From Oscarella lobularis (Eukaryota; Porifera; Homoscleromorpha; Homosclerophorida; Oscarellidae), in NCBI RefSeq assembly GCF_947507565.1, contig NC_089189.1, positions 2,170,001 to 2,234,000 on the forward strand: DNA of 64,000 nt, in the 5' to 3' direction. The notes under the pieces are model-generated. The model was not told the DNA's origin and did not search any database. It saw only the letters and a program-made list of their open reading frames with translations. Shown one piece after another: positions 44,135-55,631 of the stretch. Position 1 is the stretch's first letter. The number at the start of each line of letters is the position of its first letter. The position numbers and the translations under genes were made by a program.

Positions 44135-45552
44135 ACTCGACATGTTTTGCTGAACCTACTTCTTATCCTTTTCGTGTAATGGTATTGTTTTGTAGCACCA
44201 AACTTATGACCTTATGAGTGTGTATGTGTGTGTTAAAATGATCAATAAAATAAGCTTTTCAATCATTGCGAGGTAACGCAATGAGACGAAAAATATTTTC
44301 TTACGAAACATTTTCTATTGAATCATGAACCTAGATTACCTGAACATCCATTGAAAGATGGTCTAAAGCACGTGGCGGCTACTAGCTAACGATTGAGGGA
44401 AAGGAGCTACAACCTACTAATCTGCACCGACCTACCTACTAGCAGCCGCCGACTAAACCCTAATGCAAGGGAAGGACCCGTGCTCACTAACGTAGTTATG
44501 CAACGAGTGCAGATACGTTCTCACCTACATGCACTAAAACCAGATGCTGTCCCATCTACACTCTTTGCGTCGTACATAACGTTGGAGTTTCATGCATGCT
44601 ATGCCACTAAGCCCTCGCATGAGCCCCAACCCGCCCTCGATTAGACTGGCAGAAATCAAGCCCTAGTGTTTAGATTCGATCGGAAATCTGGCTATGCCCA
44701 AAACGTGGCCAGTGGCACAGCATACAATCAATCTCTATGCACGATGCAGAGAGGCACGCCCCTTAAGTGCATGCCTACACCATTGGGGACCCCAAAGGAA
44801 TGAGACAAACCTTGCGATCCATTGATCTTTCTTTCAGCGCCGAAACTGACACAAACCTAGTAAGCGCATCTAGTGAGACACAGTCATACGCATTCCTAAA
44901 GCGTTAAAGCGTTTAGACGCGTGACGCGAAAGTACAGTAGAGGAGTATACGGTACGACCGTGGCCGGGTCCTCTATAGGGGCCCCCAAACAAAATCTCGT
45001 ACAGTCGCGACGAGAAACAGTCGTTTACAATGGTATAAGAGTAATCGTGGAAGCCATTGACGTCGGATTGCTTACCAGGGAGCGGATGCGTCGTCTCCAT
45101 CTTGCGTGGGATAAGGGGGCGGGACCGCTTCCTCAAAAATCGTCAGCTACGACGTCCTCTCGACTCTAACAGGCATCCTACGCATAAAAACGTGTCTGAA
45201 AAGAGTTAAAGACCCTTTAGCAGCTTACCAGTCCTGACGAAACAGTCCAAGAACGAAGTAGAGCGTCGATGTCGCGAGTAGGGCCACTCTATGGTTTCGT
45301 CGATGACCTTTGGGGCGTCGATCGACTTTTTTCATATTCGCATAGGCTACAGGAGGCAGCTTGAGCGTAGATCTATGGAAGCTCAGTGGCTCTGCTGATC
45401 TGCATGCAACCCGGATAGTTCGTGAGGAAAATTATCTATAAATTATCTATTGGCCATATTTGCTACCGAAGGTAAAGGACAAAGACATCATGCACTGGAC
45501 GAAAAATTCAAAATCACAAACACGCAACAGAGAATCAAAATGTCTTGCCTGT
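44135..45552. other. Intergenic between kelch kinase and giant gene copy B
   Basis: AATAAA at 44244-44249 probably ends the kinase transcript. Otherwise about 1.4 kb with short non-conserved frames that I do not support as genes. Confidence 0.5.
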
Positions 45553-48500
45553 CTATGGTTGACAGAACACCATCGTTTCTTCGATCAAGTTGAATTCCTC
45601 GACTGTCGCTTGAGAAAGTTCTTTTGCCTCATGAAGACTCAGCGTCAGTATCTGGAGCACGTTCTGTGGAAACAAGGCGATTGCACATTGCAAGACATAA
45701 ATAAATAATTAACTAATTAGCTTACGGTTTTAATGGTTTGGAGACTGTTGACAATTACAGTTGCATTCGCGTGTTTTTCGTCATCAGGCTCAACTCCTTC
45801 GTACATGATCGACAGATTGTCGACAAGATCCGATACGTAAACGTCCAACGTCAAGCCAGTTCTATTCAGTATCTCCCGTTGATAAGGAGCAATGATCGAC
45901 TCCATTCCTCGGCTATTCTGCTCACTTAATCGTCCTTCAGCAGTAGAACTCCATAGATCCAAGTCTGCAGAAGATTTAGTTATACATAAGATATAGCAAA
46001 CGCGACGAAAGCGGACTATACCTTCTTTGACTTTACCATACATCATGCTCATGTTTCCACTTTCCATCATCGTCATATTCCCCTCTATTTCAGTCATTAT
46101 TTCTTCTGGCATGACACTAACGTTGCTCGGTAGACTTGAATTCTCATAATTTTCATAATAGTTTTGCATCATTTCCTTGGCCTTTCGACTTTGGTTCGTC
46201 GCTTCGAAACGATGCACTTCGGCTTCTTGGAAGTCGCGAGTGTATTCTTCGCACGTCGCTTTGAAACAACTATCCGAATGCACGTACTCTTCAGAGGCCG
46301 TCAAAATCGTCTCGGGCAGCTTGCGCATAAACGACTCCAAGCGATCAAAGCGTGCACATCGATCAGCATCGGAATCTGCAGAAAAATTATTAACTAAATT
46401 ATTTGTGATAAAAATTATTTTCGAATCTTACTCATTTCCTCTGAAGCGTCTAACATGACAATTTCCGGCTCTACGTCGTCGGTCGCTTCCGGAATAGCCG
46501 ACTCGTTCGAAGCGGCCATCAGCTGCTCCTTGAGTTCCTCGGCGTGCTTCATAGTAGTCATCATATCCTGTTGAACGTCATAAACGTCGCGTCGACTTCG
46601 CAGCACGGGAGCGCTAGCGTCAGCGTAAGATTTCGGAATGCGCCAGGCAAACTTTTGCCTTCTCTCGGCAGCCTTTTCGTCGAATCCCGGTCGACGAACG
46701 TACTTATCGGGCATGTAGTGACGACGACTGTAGTCGGGCAAATTGCGTCGCAATCTCTCGGCGACGTCGCGACGACGTCGTCCGCTGATGCCCGGGAATA
46801 TAGCGTCGGCCAAATCGAGAGCCATCTCGCGAATGCTCCTCAAGCGCAGTTGGAACGACAACGAGACGCGATGTCTCTGAAGGAAAGTCACTTCGATTCG
46901 GCCTCTAAAATGCCCATCGGTGATCAATCCGATTTTGAGGTCGAATTCAATGATATGGATGTTGATGAGTCCTCCGAGGGTGAGTCGGACAATTGCAGAG
47001 GCCGCCGCCGCACCAACGCGAACGGCGAATTTAATTCCTTCCAAAAAGGCTATAGCAACGTCGAGAGTTCCACTTGCCGCTCTGACGAATTCTTCGGCAA
47101 CGTATAGAGCAGCGTAGGCGATTCCTCGCAAAACTCGACATCCAGCGTTAGCTGCCTCGCAAATCAAGTCCGGTGTCGTCCAACAGCAGCCGTTCCAGCC
47201 GGGGCAGCCAATGCATCGGCCCCACCAGCGACTGCAGCAACTGTTCCACGAGGGACAGCCAACGCACCCTAAAAATAAATATATATATATATATAAATCA
47301 TAACAATTCAGCTAGCGAATTCTCGCAGATTTAGCATAACTGGGTGAGTGAACCAGCAGTGCTAAATCGATCATAATTTTAAATGAGTAACTTTTTGTCT
47401 CAAAAGATACTCGGAAATTCAAGAGCATTTGGTGAACTTGTCCATGCACCGCAGGGAGGTTAATTAAACATGCCATACACTCACTATAATCCCACTTACA
47501 TCGGCCGCATCTCCTTATGCTACACAAGCGATTGACATTGTTGCGAGCGTATTGAAGATCACTTATAGCCCTATAGAAAACCGAACGCGCCGAATCCACT
47601 TTTCTCTGAGCATCCGAAAGTTTGCGCGTCGCCGTATCGGCGGCACTTTTAATGATTCCAAGAACGCGCTCGCGAATCTGAGTGAACCACTCCGTCGACA
47701 GGCTACCGTAGATCTGAAACGACGCCTCCTCGAGCGAGCCGTACGGTGCGTAGACTTTAAGGAGCGCTTCGAACAAGAAGAATCGTCCGCGTATATAGAA
47801 GAGAAACTGGGTATTGGTGATTTGCAAATAGACTTCGCGTTCGATCATTCCGTAGAGAAAACTGACGTATCCACTTGCCGTGATGTTGATGGAGGGAAGA
47901 GGAAGAAGTTTGACGTCAGCAACGAGCAGAGGTCCATTTGAGCTGTCGCTACTCGATTTATACAGTTTGAGAAGACCGCCGGCAAGATTGATTGGAGTCA
48001 TGCGAATATTCAATTTAATTCCACGTGGCAACCCAACGTCGATGTAAACTTTGAGACGGAATCCGAGAATGTCTAGAGTTCCATTGATGACAATTCCCTG
48101 CGGGATGGTGATTCCCGAAGGACGCAGTTCTCTCGCCGTTGCCGAAAAGGAGACGAGTAGCCCTTCAGGGAAACCGCTATTGGCTAAGACAGGTGGTAAC
48201 GGAAGATTGAAGTCGAACGCTCGCATAATTGCGGCCATCGTAAGCTGATTGACAGAACCGTAGAAATAACTGTCAGTTGGATTTAAAATGTCGATGCCGA
48301 CGTAGACGCGAATTTTGATTTCGTTTCCGCTGTCGATGCGACCGAGCCACACTTCACCTCCGAGCTCGAGGCCAGTGAGAAACGGTAGAGACGGTTTTAG
48401 AGTCGCAGAGAGAATGCCGTTTCCGAAGGCAAGATAGTCGATCCAGAAGGCGCGTTTCCATATTCCCTGCATGAGCATGGTTATAGTGACACCGTCAGCT

Positions 48501-50695
48501 CCGGCACGAAGTTCGCCCGTGAAGCTGAGAGGGGGGTTCGAAAGGGAGAGTGTTGCGCTAATTCCGATATAAGTCTCGGTACCAATGCCGAATTCGAGAG
48601 CGCAACGACTCAACTCGACTCCGCCACCAAGTTGAATGTTATTGATGCTCGCTGCAATGACGAATTGCGTTAGTGAGCTAATGGTGACGCTGAGCTGCAA
48701 ACTAGCATCTGGTCCAAGTGTCTGCTTGCAAAACTCGCAGAAGCCGTCTCCTTCACAGTCGGTTGGAAACGAGAACAAGGCGATGAGACTGAGCCCTCGT
48801 CTTATGGCAATTTTGTCCAGGACGTCACCGTGAAGTCTCACACCTGGCATCGTCTTGGATGATATGATAACGGCAACTTTGAGCGATCGGTCTAACAGTT
48901 TGATAAACGCAACGTCGATCCCAGTCAGTCTCTGTATAACGCCGGCAAAACCGATATTCGCAAATTCAAAGCCACCTGCCATGGCAATACCAGTGTCTGT
49001 TTTAGCAATTGCGGCGCTAAGACGCACTCCCGCCCAGCCGGCGATTTGCGGTCGACCCGATAGTATAACGGTGAAACCGGAAGCGCCCGTGCCCACAGGA
49101 ATGCTAAGGCGTGGCTCGAGAATTTTGAAGTCGATCAGGGAAGCTTGTGTGAGTATAGCGGATAGTTCGGCCGGCAAGAAGTCAGCGTTGAATTTACTGA
49201 TGATTTCTCCTATGTCGATTGTGGGTCCTTGGGCGGTGATAATGAAGCCGGTACCGATTGTCGGTTGTTCGATTGTCACGTCGAAATCGATTGAACCGAA
49301 TTGAAGAAAGCCGCCCGCTTTGAAGCGAATTTTGCGTGGTTTTTCGAACGTGATGTTGACGTAGAGAGACGGGTCGACGACCGAAACGAATCCGGGTATG
49401 ACGTCGATGGCGAAATTGGCGCGAAATTCGACGGCGAGACTCTTGGGCTTGCTCGCCAATTCGAATTTAGTCATTTGAATGTTGAGAATGTCTGATATGC
49501 CGGGCGGAAGAGGGATATCGTTGATATTGAAATCGGGCACGAGAGCGTTAATGAGATTTCCGACTGTCAACGAACGTCCGGTGTCTCGAATAGTAAACGT
49601 CACGCCTCCGGGACCGATCTTCAGGATGAAGAGCACCGGTGGTTGATCGGCGACAAACGGTATCGCCGCGACGAGAGTCACGCCTTTAGTAATCGGCTTG
49701 GTATACGACAAGATACCGTCTAGAACGTAGGGCAACATATTTGGCTCAGCATCTCCGGACGACACTACCAATCCGGTTTCCGGTACGTAAAGGCTTCCGA
49801 TGACGGGGATGTCGCTAATGTCGACGGATCCGCCTGTAAGTCGGCTTACGAGGCTAGAGAGCGAGAAGCTCGGTATATTGATTGCGAACGTGAAAACGGT
49901 GCGCGCTGTTTGGTTTGACTGCTCCGCGTAGCGTGTAGCAACGAAATGACATCGCAAGCCGCCCCACCCGGAAATCGTGGGATTACCCGATACTCCAAAG
50001 GCAAAGCCGTCGGGCCCGTACGTAGCAACGGCGCTCGCTTCTTCGATGGTAAAGCGATCCAATCCGATGTTTTGCAGAGGTTCGGCCAATTCGTCCGGTA
50101 ATATTCTACTACCGAGCCACTCGGCGAAACTTCCGACTGGAATCGAACCCGTAGACGGTGCGCCGCGGAAAAATAGGTTAGGACCAATTTTACTGATTTT
50201 TAAGTGAATGCCTGTACTCCCAATCCATACCGTTCCGGCAAAGCCGAAGCTGTCGAATGAGAACTTGTCGCTGCCGCGCGTGGCTCTCGGTGTTATTGTC
50301 ACGCCAATGAAGGCTGTTACATCCGACACGTCGAGCACGTTTTCTTCGATTGCCCACGTGGGAAACGGTTTCGTGCCGACTCTCACTTCGCCGGAGGCAA
50401 TAATTAAAGAGAAATTGCTCACTTTGAAATTGAGAGTGTCGAGATTTTCGATGCCGAAGATTTGGGTGACGTCCGGAAGAAGCAATTCGAATAGATCGAG
50501 AAGACGATAGTCTTCGTTGAAGATAGCCGATATTGACGTCTTCCCGCTGACGATGTCGATGCCCGTTCTGTTGAGCTGGGGAAGAAACGGGAATGCTGTA
50601 GCTGCAGACGTGAAAGTCGACGAATCGCCGACGAAGAATGATTGAGCGGCGGGGGGATATGCTGCAAGCAAACACAGCAAGCAAAGCGCTAGCAT
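45553..50695 (-). CDS. Giant secreted protein of unknown family, copy B (1578 aa)
   Basis: Exons 50695-47500, 47268-46432, 46375-46022, 45964-45726 and 45663-45553 sum to 4737 nt, with the same four intron positions and phases as copy A. The start is the ATG at 50695 (MLALCLLCLLAAYPP), which aligns with copy A; the frame upstream opens only with a TTG. It retains the internal repeat pair (GFAFGVSGNPTISGWGG, GFTVILSGRPQIAGWAG), the Cys/Trp-rich tandem motif at the exon 1-2 junction, and the helical C-terminus ending MVFCQP. No frameshifts or stops are seen. Long blocks of exon 1 are nearly identical to copy A while the C-terminal exons are more diverged. TATATAG at 50763-50769 lies about 70 bases upstream of the ATG on the minus strand. 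Function unknown. Confidence 0.87.
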
Positions 50696-51132
50696 AGCTG
50701 AAACGTTTCGCTCTCGCTTGACGGGGAGCAAGTGATAGTTGTCGTTCAAGTTGTAGACGTGCTATATAGGGGCGGTCGGTCGAACGCCCTTCCGCCCACT
50801 CAACGTCACCGTCACTAATCGATGTCCGGTAGTCAATCTGCGAAGATCTTTGTGGTGCTGCCGTTTGACGTGCTTCTACGCATTTGACAGAGCGGCATCC
50901 TTCGGCGGAATCTTTGGTGATTTTATAAAAACAATAGCCGCGTGTCTAAGAGATTTCAAGTCGCTAATCTTTTTCCTGCAACGTCAAGGTTTCTCTTGAC
51001 GTTGGCGCGTTAACCAGAAAAAGAGGACGTCGGTTGTCAAAAGAATGATGACTCATGTCAACAGAGGGTAACTTAAAGAGATATCGCCGTGACAGCTGAA
51101 GTCGTTTTTCGAAGCGAAGAGAACGCGTCGCC
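50696..51132. promoter_or_regulatory. Short shared region between divergent starts (copy B)
   Basis: 437 bases between the ATG of the giant gene (-) and the ATG-like start of the EEP copy (+), mirroring 11826-12236. A TATA-like motif at 50763-50769 faces the giant gene. By eye the two intergenic copies are much less alike than the coding regions. Confidence 0.45.
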
Positions 51133-54128
51133 ATGTGGAAGAGTCTCTTCGTTCTATTCGCGCTTCTACTCTGCAGCGAGCAAGCGCGCGGTAAAAACGA
51201 GCAATAACAATAAAGAAGCTGCTGTCTCCGAAAAGATGAACAACAACAAGAGTCCGGAGAATCCGGGGACAATCTTAGACAAGACAGTAGACGAAGAAGA
51301 AGAAGAACAAGAAGAAGAAGAACAAGACGATGAAAATTTCGCAAATCTTTTGCATCATCTGCGCGAACGGAGAGACTTTCAATAGGCTGCAACCGATCCA
51401 GATAAGCCGATAAATCACAAAATGCACGTCTACGGCACGATTCGCCAGCTCGATCAAGCCGGCAAATTCGTTCCGCGTCCTGCGGCGGAGTTCTTCTTTC
51501 GAGCCGTCTCGTACTTACGGCGTCCGTCTGCGCCCAGCCGCAAGCGAACACAATGCCCCCATTGCAGTTCTCCCGAAGAGGGAACACGTACGGTGTCCAA
51601 ACGATGATGTACCGACCGAATTACCCCTTCGTGCTTCTTCTCCTAAACGGCCCCGTATCCCCTCTACCCGAAGTCTTCGCGTTTCCTTCGTGGACGGGCG
51701 ATTGGCAGACGACAGATAAGAACTGGTTGATCTTACCGGAGCAGGTTCAACAGCATCCCTATCGAATCTCTTCGTACTACGCGGCCCAGGAAGGACTTGG
51801 CGACGAAAAGCAGCACGCCCGCGACATTAACACCGTGATAAACTCATGCAATTTTGAAGATAAGGCGGAAAGGGTTGCCTTAAAGTGCACGGGTACGTAC
51901 CAGGCGCATCTGCTGAGCTACATCCGTGACGGTGCCTCGTTCTTCCGGCAAATTACGCAAAAGCTGACGAGAGCCGTCGCCATTCCGGCTTTGGTTATGC
52001 GCGGCGAATCGTTTGCGGTCTGCAATCGACTCTCGTCGCATCAGTAGCTGTCGTTTTTGCGGCTGCCCAAAGCGCCGTCAACGACGGCGGGAACGTACGT
52101 ATGCGGGCTCCGATTCAACTATCGGCACGTGAAAACTTTGATGCAAGACGCAGAAGCGCTGAAACAACCCTTCGCCGACAAGGACGTGATTCCTAACGGA
52201 AGGAAATGTAAGTATGAGAACTAATTAACATAACGCAACAATCACGTGGCTATAAACCCACGTTTTTAACATATTTCTCGGTAGTTGGGACGATGAATAT
52301 CAACGGTGTCGCTCGACTTTCTCGAGCTCACGGCTCCAGCGTTATGGAAACTATGATAAAGGTTATAAAGGAAACCGATATCATGGCCATACAGGAAACG
52401 GCGAAAGTTAATCCGCTCGACGTCGAAGTGGCAAAGCAAGGCTATGCAAAGATCACTCTTCCTCCCGGCAAAGAGCAAAAGAGCGGAACGACGTTCTACT
52501 ACAAATCGGCCGACGTTCAGCAAGAGGAATGCGACGAGATTACGTACAATACCAAGGCGTACGGCCTCTACTGCCGATTTCGGGTAAAATATTCCCATTA
52601 AATAGCCTCAAGAGCTTTTAACTCTCTCCTTTGCAGTACCGACCAAGCGGAGGTCAATCGCACCAATGCATTCATTTCTACACGGTCCATCTAACTCAAG
52701 GGGACCAGACAAAAAGGAAAAATCAAATCGTAGATCTGAAAAGCCGTATCGATGCTCTAAATCCGGCTCTCAATTGCAAATCGGTTCTCATCGGAGGCGA
52801 TTTCAATATCGGGGCCCCCAAACTCAGCATCGATAAAACGCGAGAAGACATGCACTTCACGATCAGAACGCTGTAAGAAATCCCTTCGCGAACGAGGAGA
52901 ATATCTTTAAAATGAAATTGAACGTAGCTCTAATATGCGATTCCACGACACAGGCGGCACGACGCAAAAGGACGGAAGCGACAAGAAGGAATCCCACTTC
53001 GATCATCTACTCGTCAGCGAAAGCACGCGACTACTACACCAATACTATCCGACCGCGCCCCCAGGCGGACGACCGGCATTAGTATACAAAAGCTACGTCC
53101 CTAAATCGAATGTTCTACGATCTACGGAGCCCAGAGTGCGAAGCTACGATCTCAGCGATCACTTACCGCTTCGCTTTCAAGATCCGCTCAGTCAGGCCGT
53201 GATCGGAACGTGGAATCTTCAAAATTTTCAAGTGAGAAGTACGGGCAAATCTGGACGAAAGGAATATGATAATCGAGTTGAGTATACGAGGATGTTCGAA
53301 CAGTTCAACATACTAGCACTTCAAGAGCTGTCCGGATCGGCGGCGACGCTCTATAATAAGGCCTTAGTCGTTTCATCGCATCCCGATGCGAAGGAGTTGG
53401 GAATTGCGTTCGACGCAAGCATTCTGAAAGTGATTCAGTGTACGGACTTACCAGTCAATGATCCTGTCGGAACAGCGACGCCGAAAACATACAGGCCCAT
53501 GTTTGGATGTACGTTCGAAACGCTAACCACCTCAGTAAGTGCTTAGAAAACGCGCGCTTCTGTGACAGTGACGTCACTGTCACACGTGTGATGGTATAAC
53601 TAATCGGGGTTCTATATATAGCCTACGCGCGTCACCGTCTTCTCTGTGCACATCAGAAACGAGCATTCGAAAATCGAAACTAGCAAACTCTACCAAAGGC
53701 ACGCCGAAGCCTTTGCCCAAGCAAATCCGCCGCACGCGCTCGTGGGAAACGTCTATCTCGTGGGTGACTTCAATGCCGACAAACCGTCCGGCAGTCTACC
53801 GTAAGACTACGCATGCATGGAGGCAAGAACGTATGTAACTCTGCTTTTTATCTACTGCAGATGCATGCACAGAAATGGCGCTCCAGGATGGGAGTACACG
53901 CTGATTACCTCTAAACATATTCGCGACTACGTGTGGTACAGTAGTAATACTGTACCCGGAATTACCGGCTGTGAGGTTGTCAATCCCGAGCTAATGAAAG
54001 ACGGTGCAAATCGGGATATCATCGATAATTCGCTGACTGCTACGCCGAATGCGGGTATGCCCGTTTTCGCCACGTGGAAGGAAGTATCGGACCATCTGCC
54101 AATGATGGTCGAGTTTACGAATCAGTGA
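51133..54128 (+). pseudogene. EEP gene copy B: N-terminal domain broken, tandem EEP domains open
   Basis: Mirror copy of 8981-11825. The signal peptide frame at 51133 (MWKSLFVLFALLLCSEQARG) stops soon after. The following acidic stretch is in another frame and meets TAG at 51383, followed in frame by HVYGTIRQLD. A 2-base surplus at about 51473-51480 shifts the trypsin-like segment (CGGVLLSSRLVLT). A second TAG at 52045 replaces the Glu codon of the intact copy (SSHQ-stop-LSFLRLPK). From there exons end at 52207 and continue 52285-52583, 52637-52872, 52928-53534, 53622-53800 and 53861-54128, all open with intact splice sites and both EEP motif sets (GDFNIG, SDHLPLRF, GDFNAD, SDHLPMMVEF). Either a pseudogene in early decay or a gene shortened to the tandem EEP part, for example from the ATG at 52293. 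Confidence 0.8.
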
Positions 54129-55631
54129 ATAGACGCGATGTGAATTTGTTAGTGCGTGGAGAATGTTAGAAAACGTTATCCGAACTTCCCGTTTATCTGC
54201 GTTTTTTGAGTGTGTTGTAATCGTTTTGTTCAAAAATGACGTTGCGGAAGTCAGTTATTAATAGCCAAGCGCGGTATCGGAACACCAAGTTATGAATTAA
54301 TTTTTTGGAAGCTAAGCTGCCCTCTACTTGATTCAACAGGGGGGTGAGGGTGGGGGTGGGGAACCTCTGCTTGACTATAGCGTTGCGGAAACTTCAGAGC
54401 GTTTTATTAATGAGGCGGAAACAGACCGGTCAGAATGCCGGATGTGACGACAGAGTGACGCGCGTTTCAGCCTCGCTTTATTCCCTCGTACAATTAATTG
54501 GGGCTTGGAACTAAAGACGAGGTAAGACGGTTAATATGCCAAGCTACTCCTGCAAGTCGTAATCATTGCGTAATATATAAAGCGGAGGCAAACCACAACG
54601 CTAACTGGGTGAGACGGAACGATGAGCAACAGTTAGTTTCCCTTTCCCGTATCGCATTAAAACTACGTTGGCCCACGTAGCATGCAATACCGAGACGCCG
54701 GTTTGAGACTACTAAACCAATAGGACCAGCGACATCGTCGAGATATGCGTCGACATTCGATCTCTCTACAGAACGTCCCTAATAGTAATCAAGTTGGACC
54801 TAAGCATCTCAACGGATTCAGACGAAAACTGACGTCTAAATGAATTAGAACTAGAACCAGATTGGAGCAATCTCCGCGCATGTATATAGAAACGGGAAAG
54901 CTAGGGGCAAGGTCAAACGTCTTCTGCCGCGAGAAATGAAAATAATAAAGCGGATGTGGACGTGTTTGGGAAAGCATGCGCTGAAGATAATTCTGGGGAA
55001 ACAAGTACTTGCCTGCGAGACGGAAACATTACAACCTCAAAACGCTTCTGCTAAAAGACAACGTATGTGCGACTAGCAGCGAGCCCGAACCTACTTTACT
55101 CGCGACGAATTTTCTTCCCAAGGTTCGACGAAATATCGGTTTTGTACCTGAGGAAAAGGTCTTATTTTTGGCACGATCTTACGTGCGTAAATCGTGCTAA
55201 AATTAGACGCTATACGGGTAAGTACCTGAGGCTATTCTTAGTACACATACTATCGAGTGCTCTGCTATATAAACATTAATCAATTAAGTAAGGAATCAAC
55301 GTTCCACACAGCTGCTCGCCTGTGGCACCATCCGGTAAATAAGTAACTGCAGGGCAATAATTACTACGAGCGCTTTTTGAATCGTTTAGATGGTAGCTCG
55401 AAAAGGTGCACGAGAGACGAGATGCTAAATCCCAAGAGCGCTGCTTCGTCATGCAACGAGCCGACCTTCTGGGCGAATGATCGTGCTACGATGACGAAGA
55501 CTTCCAATAGCTTCCTCTCAGGAAATTCGATTTGACGGTGCGAGACAAAGGTCGTGCTGACAGGCATGCACAAAAACGAGGGAACGCTACGGGATTACGA
55601 CACTACATGTAGCTGCTTTCTAGTCGACGTC
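54129..55631. other. Intergenic, nothing recognised
   Basis: 1.5 kb with short G-rich runs (about 54340-54360) and no coding sequence I can support. Confidence 0.5.

Noticed and set aside
44393-45169. Several short frames between the kelch kinase and giant gene B
   Set aside because: No signal peptide, domain, splice support or second copy to compare.
50696-50749. N-terminal extension of giant gene copy B (18 codons)
   Set aside because: Starts with TTG and has no counterpart in copy A; the ATG at 50695 aligns with the copy A start and signal peptide.
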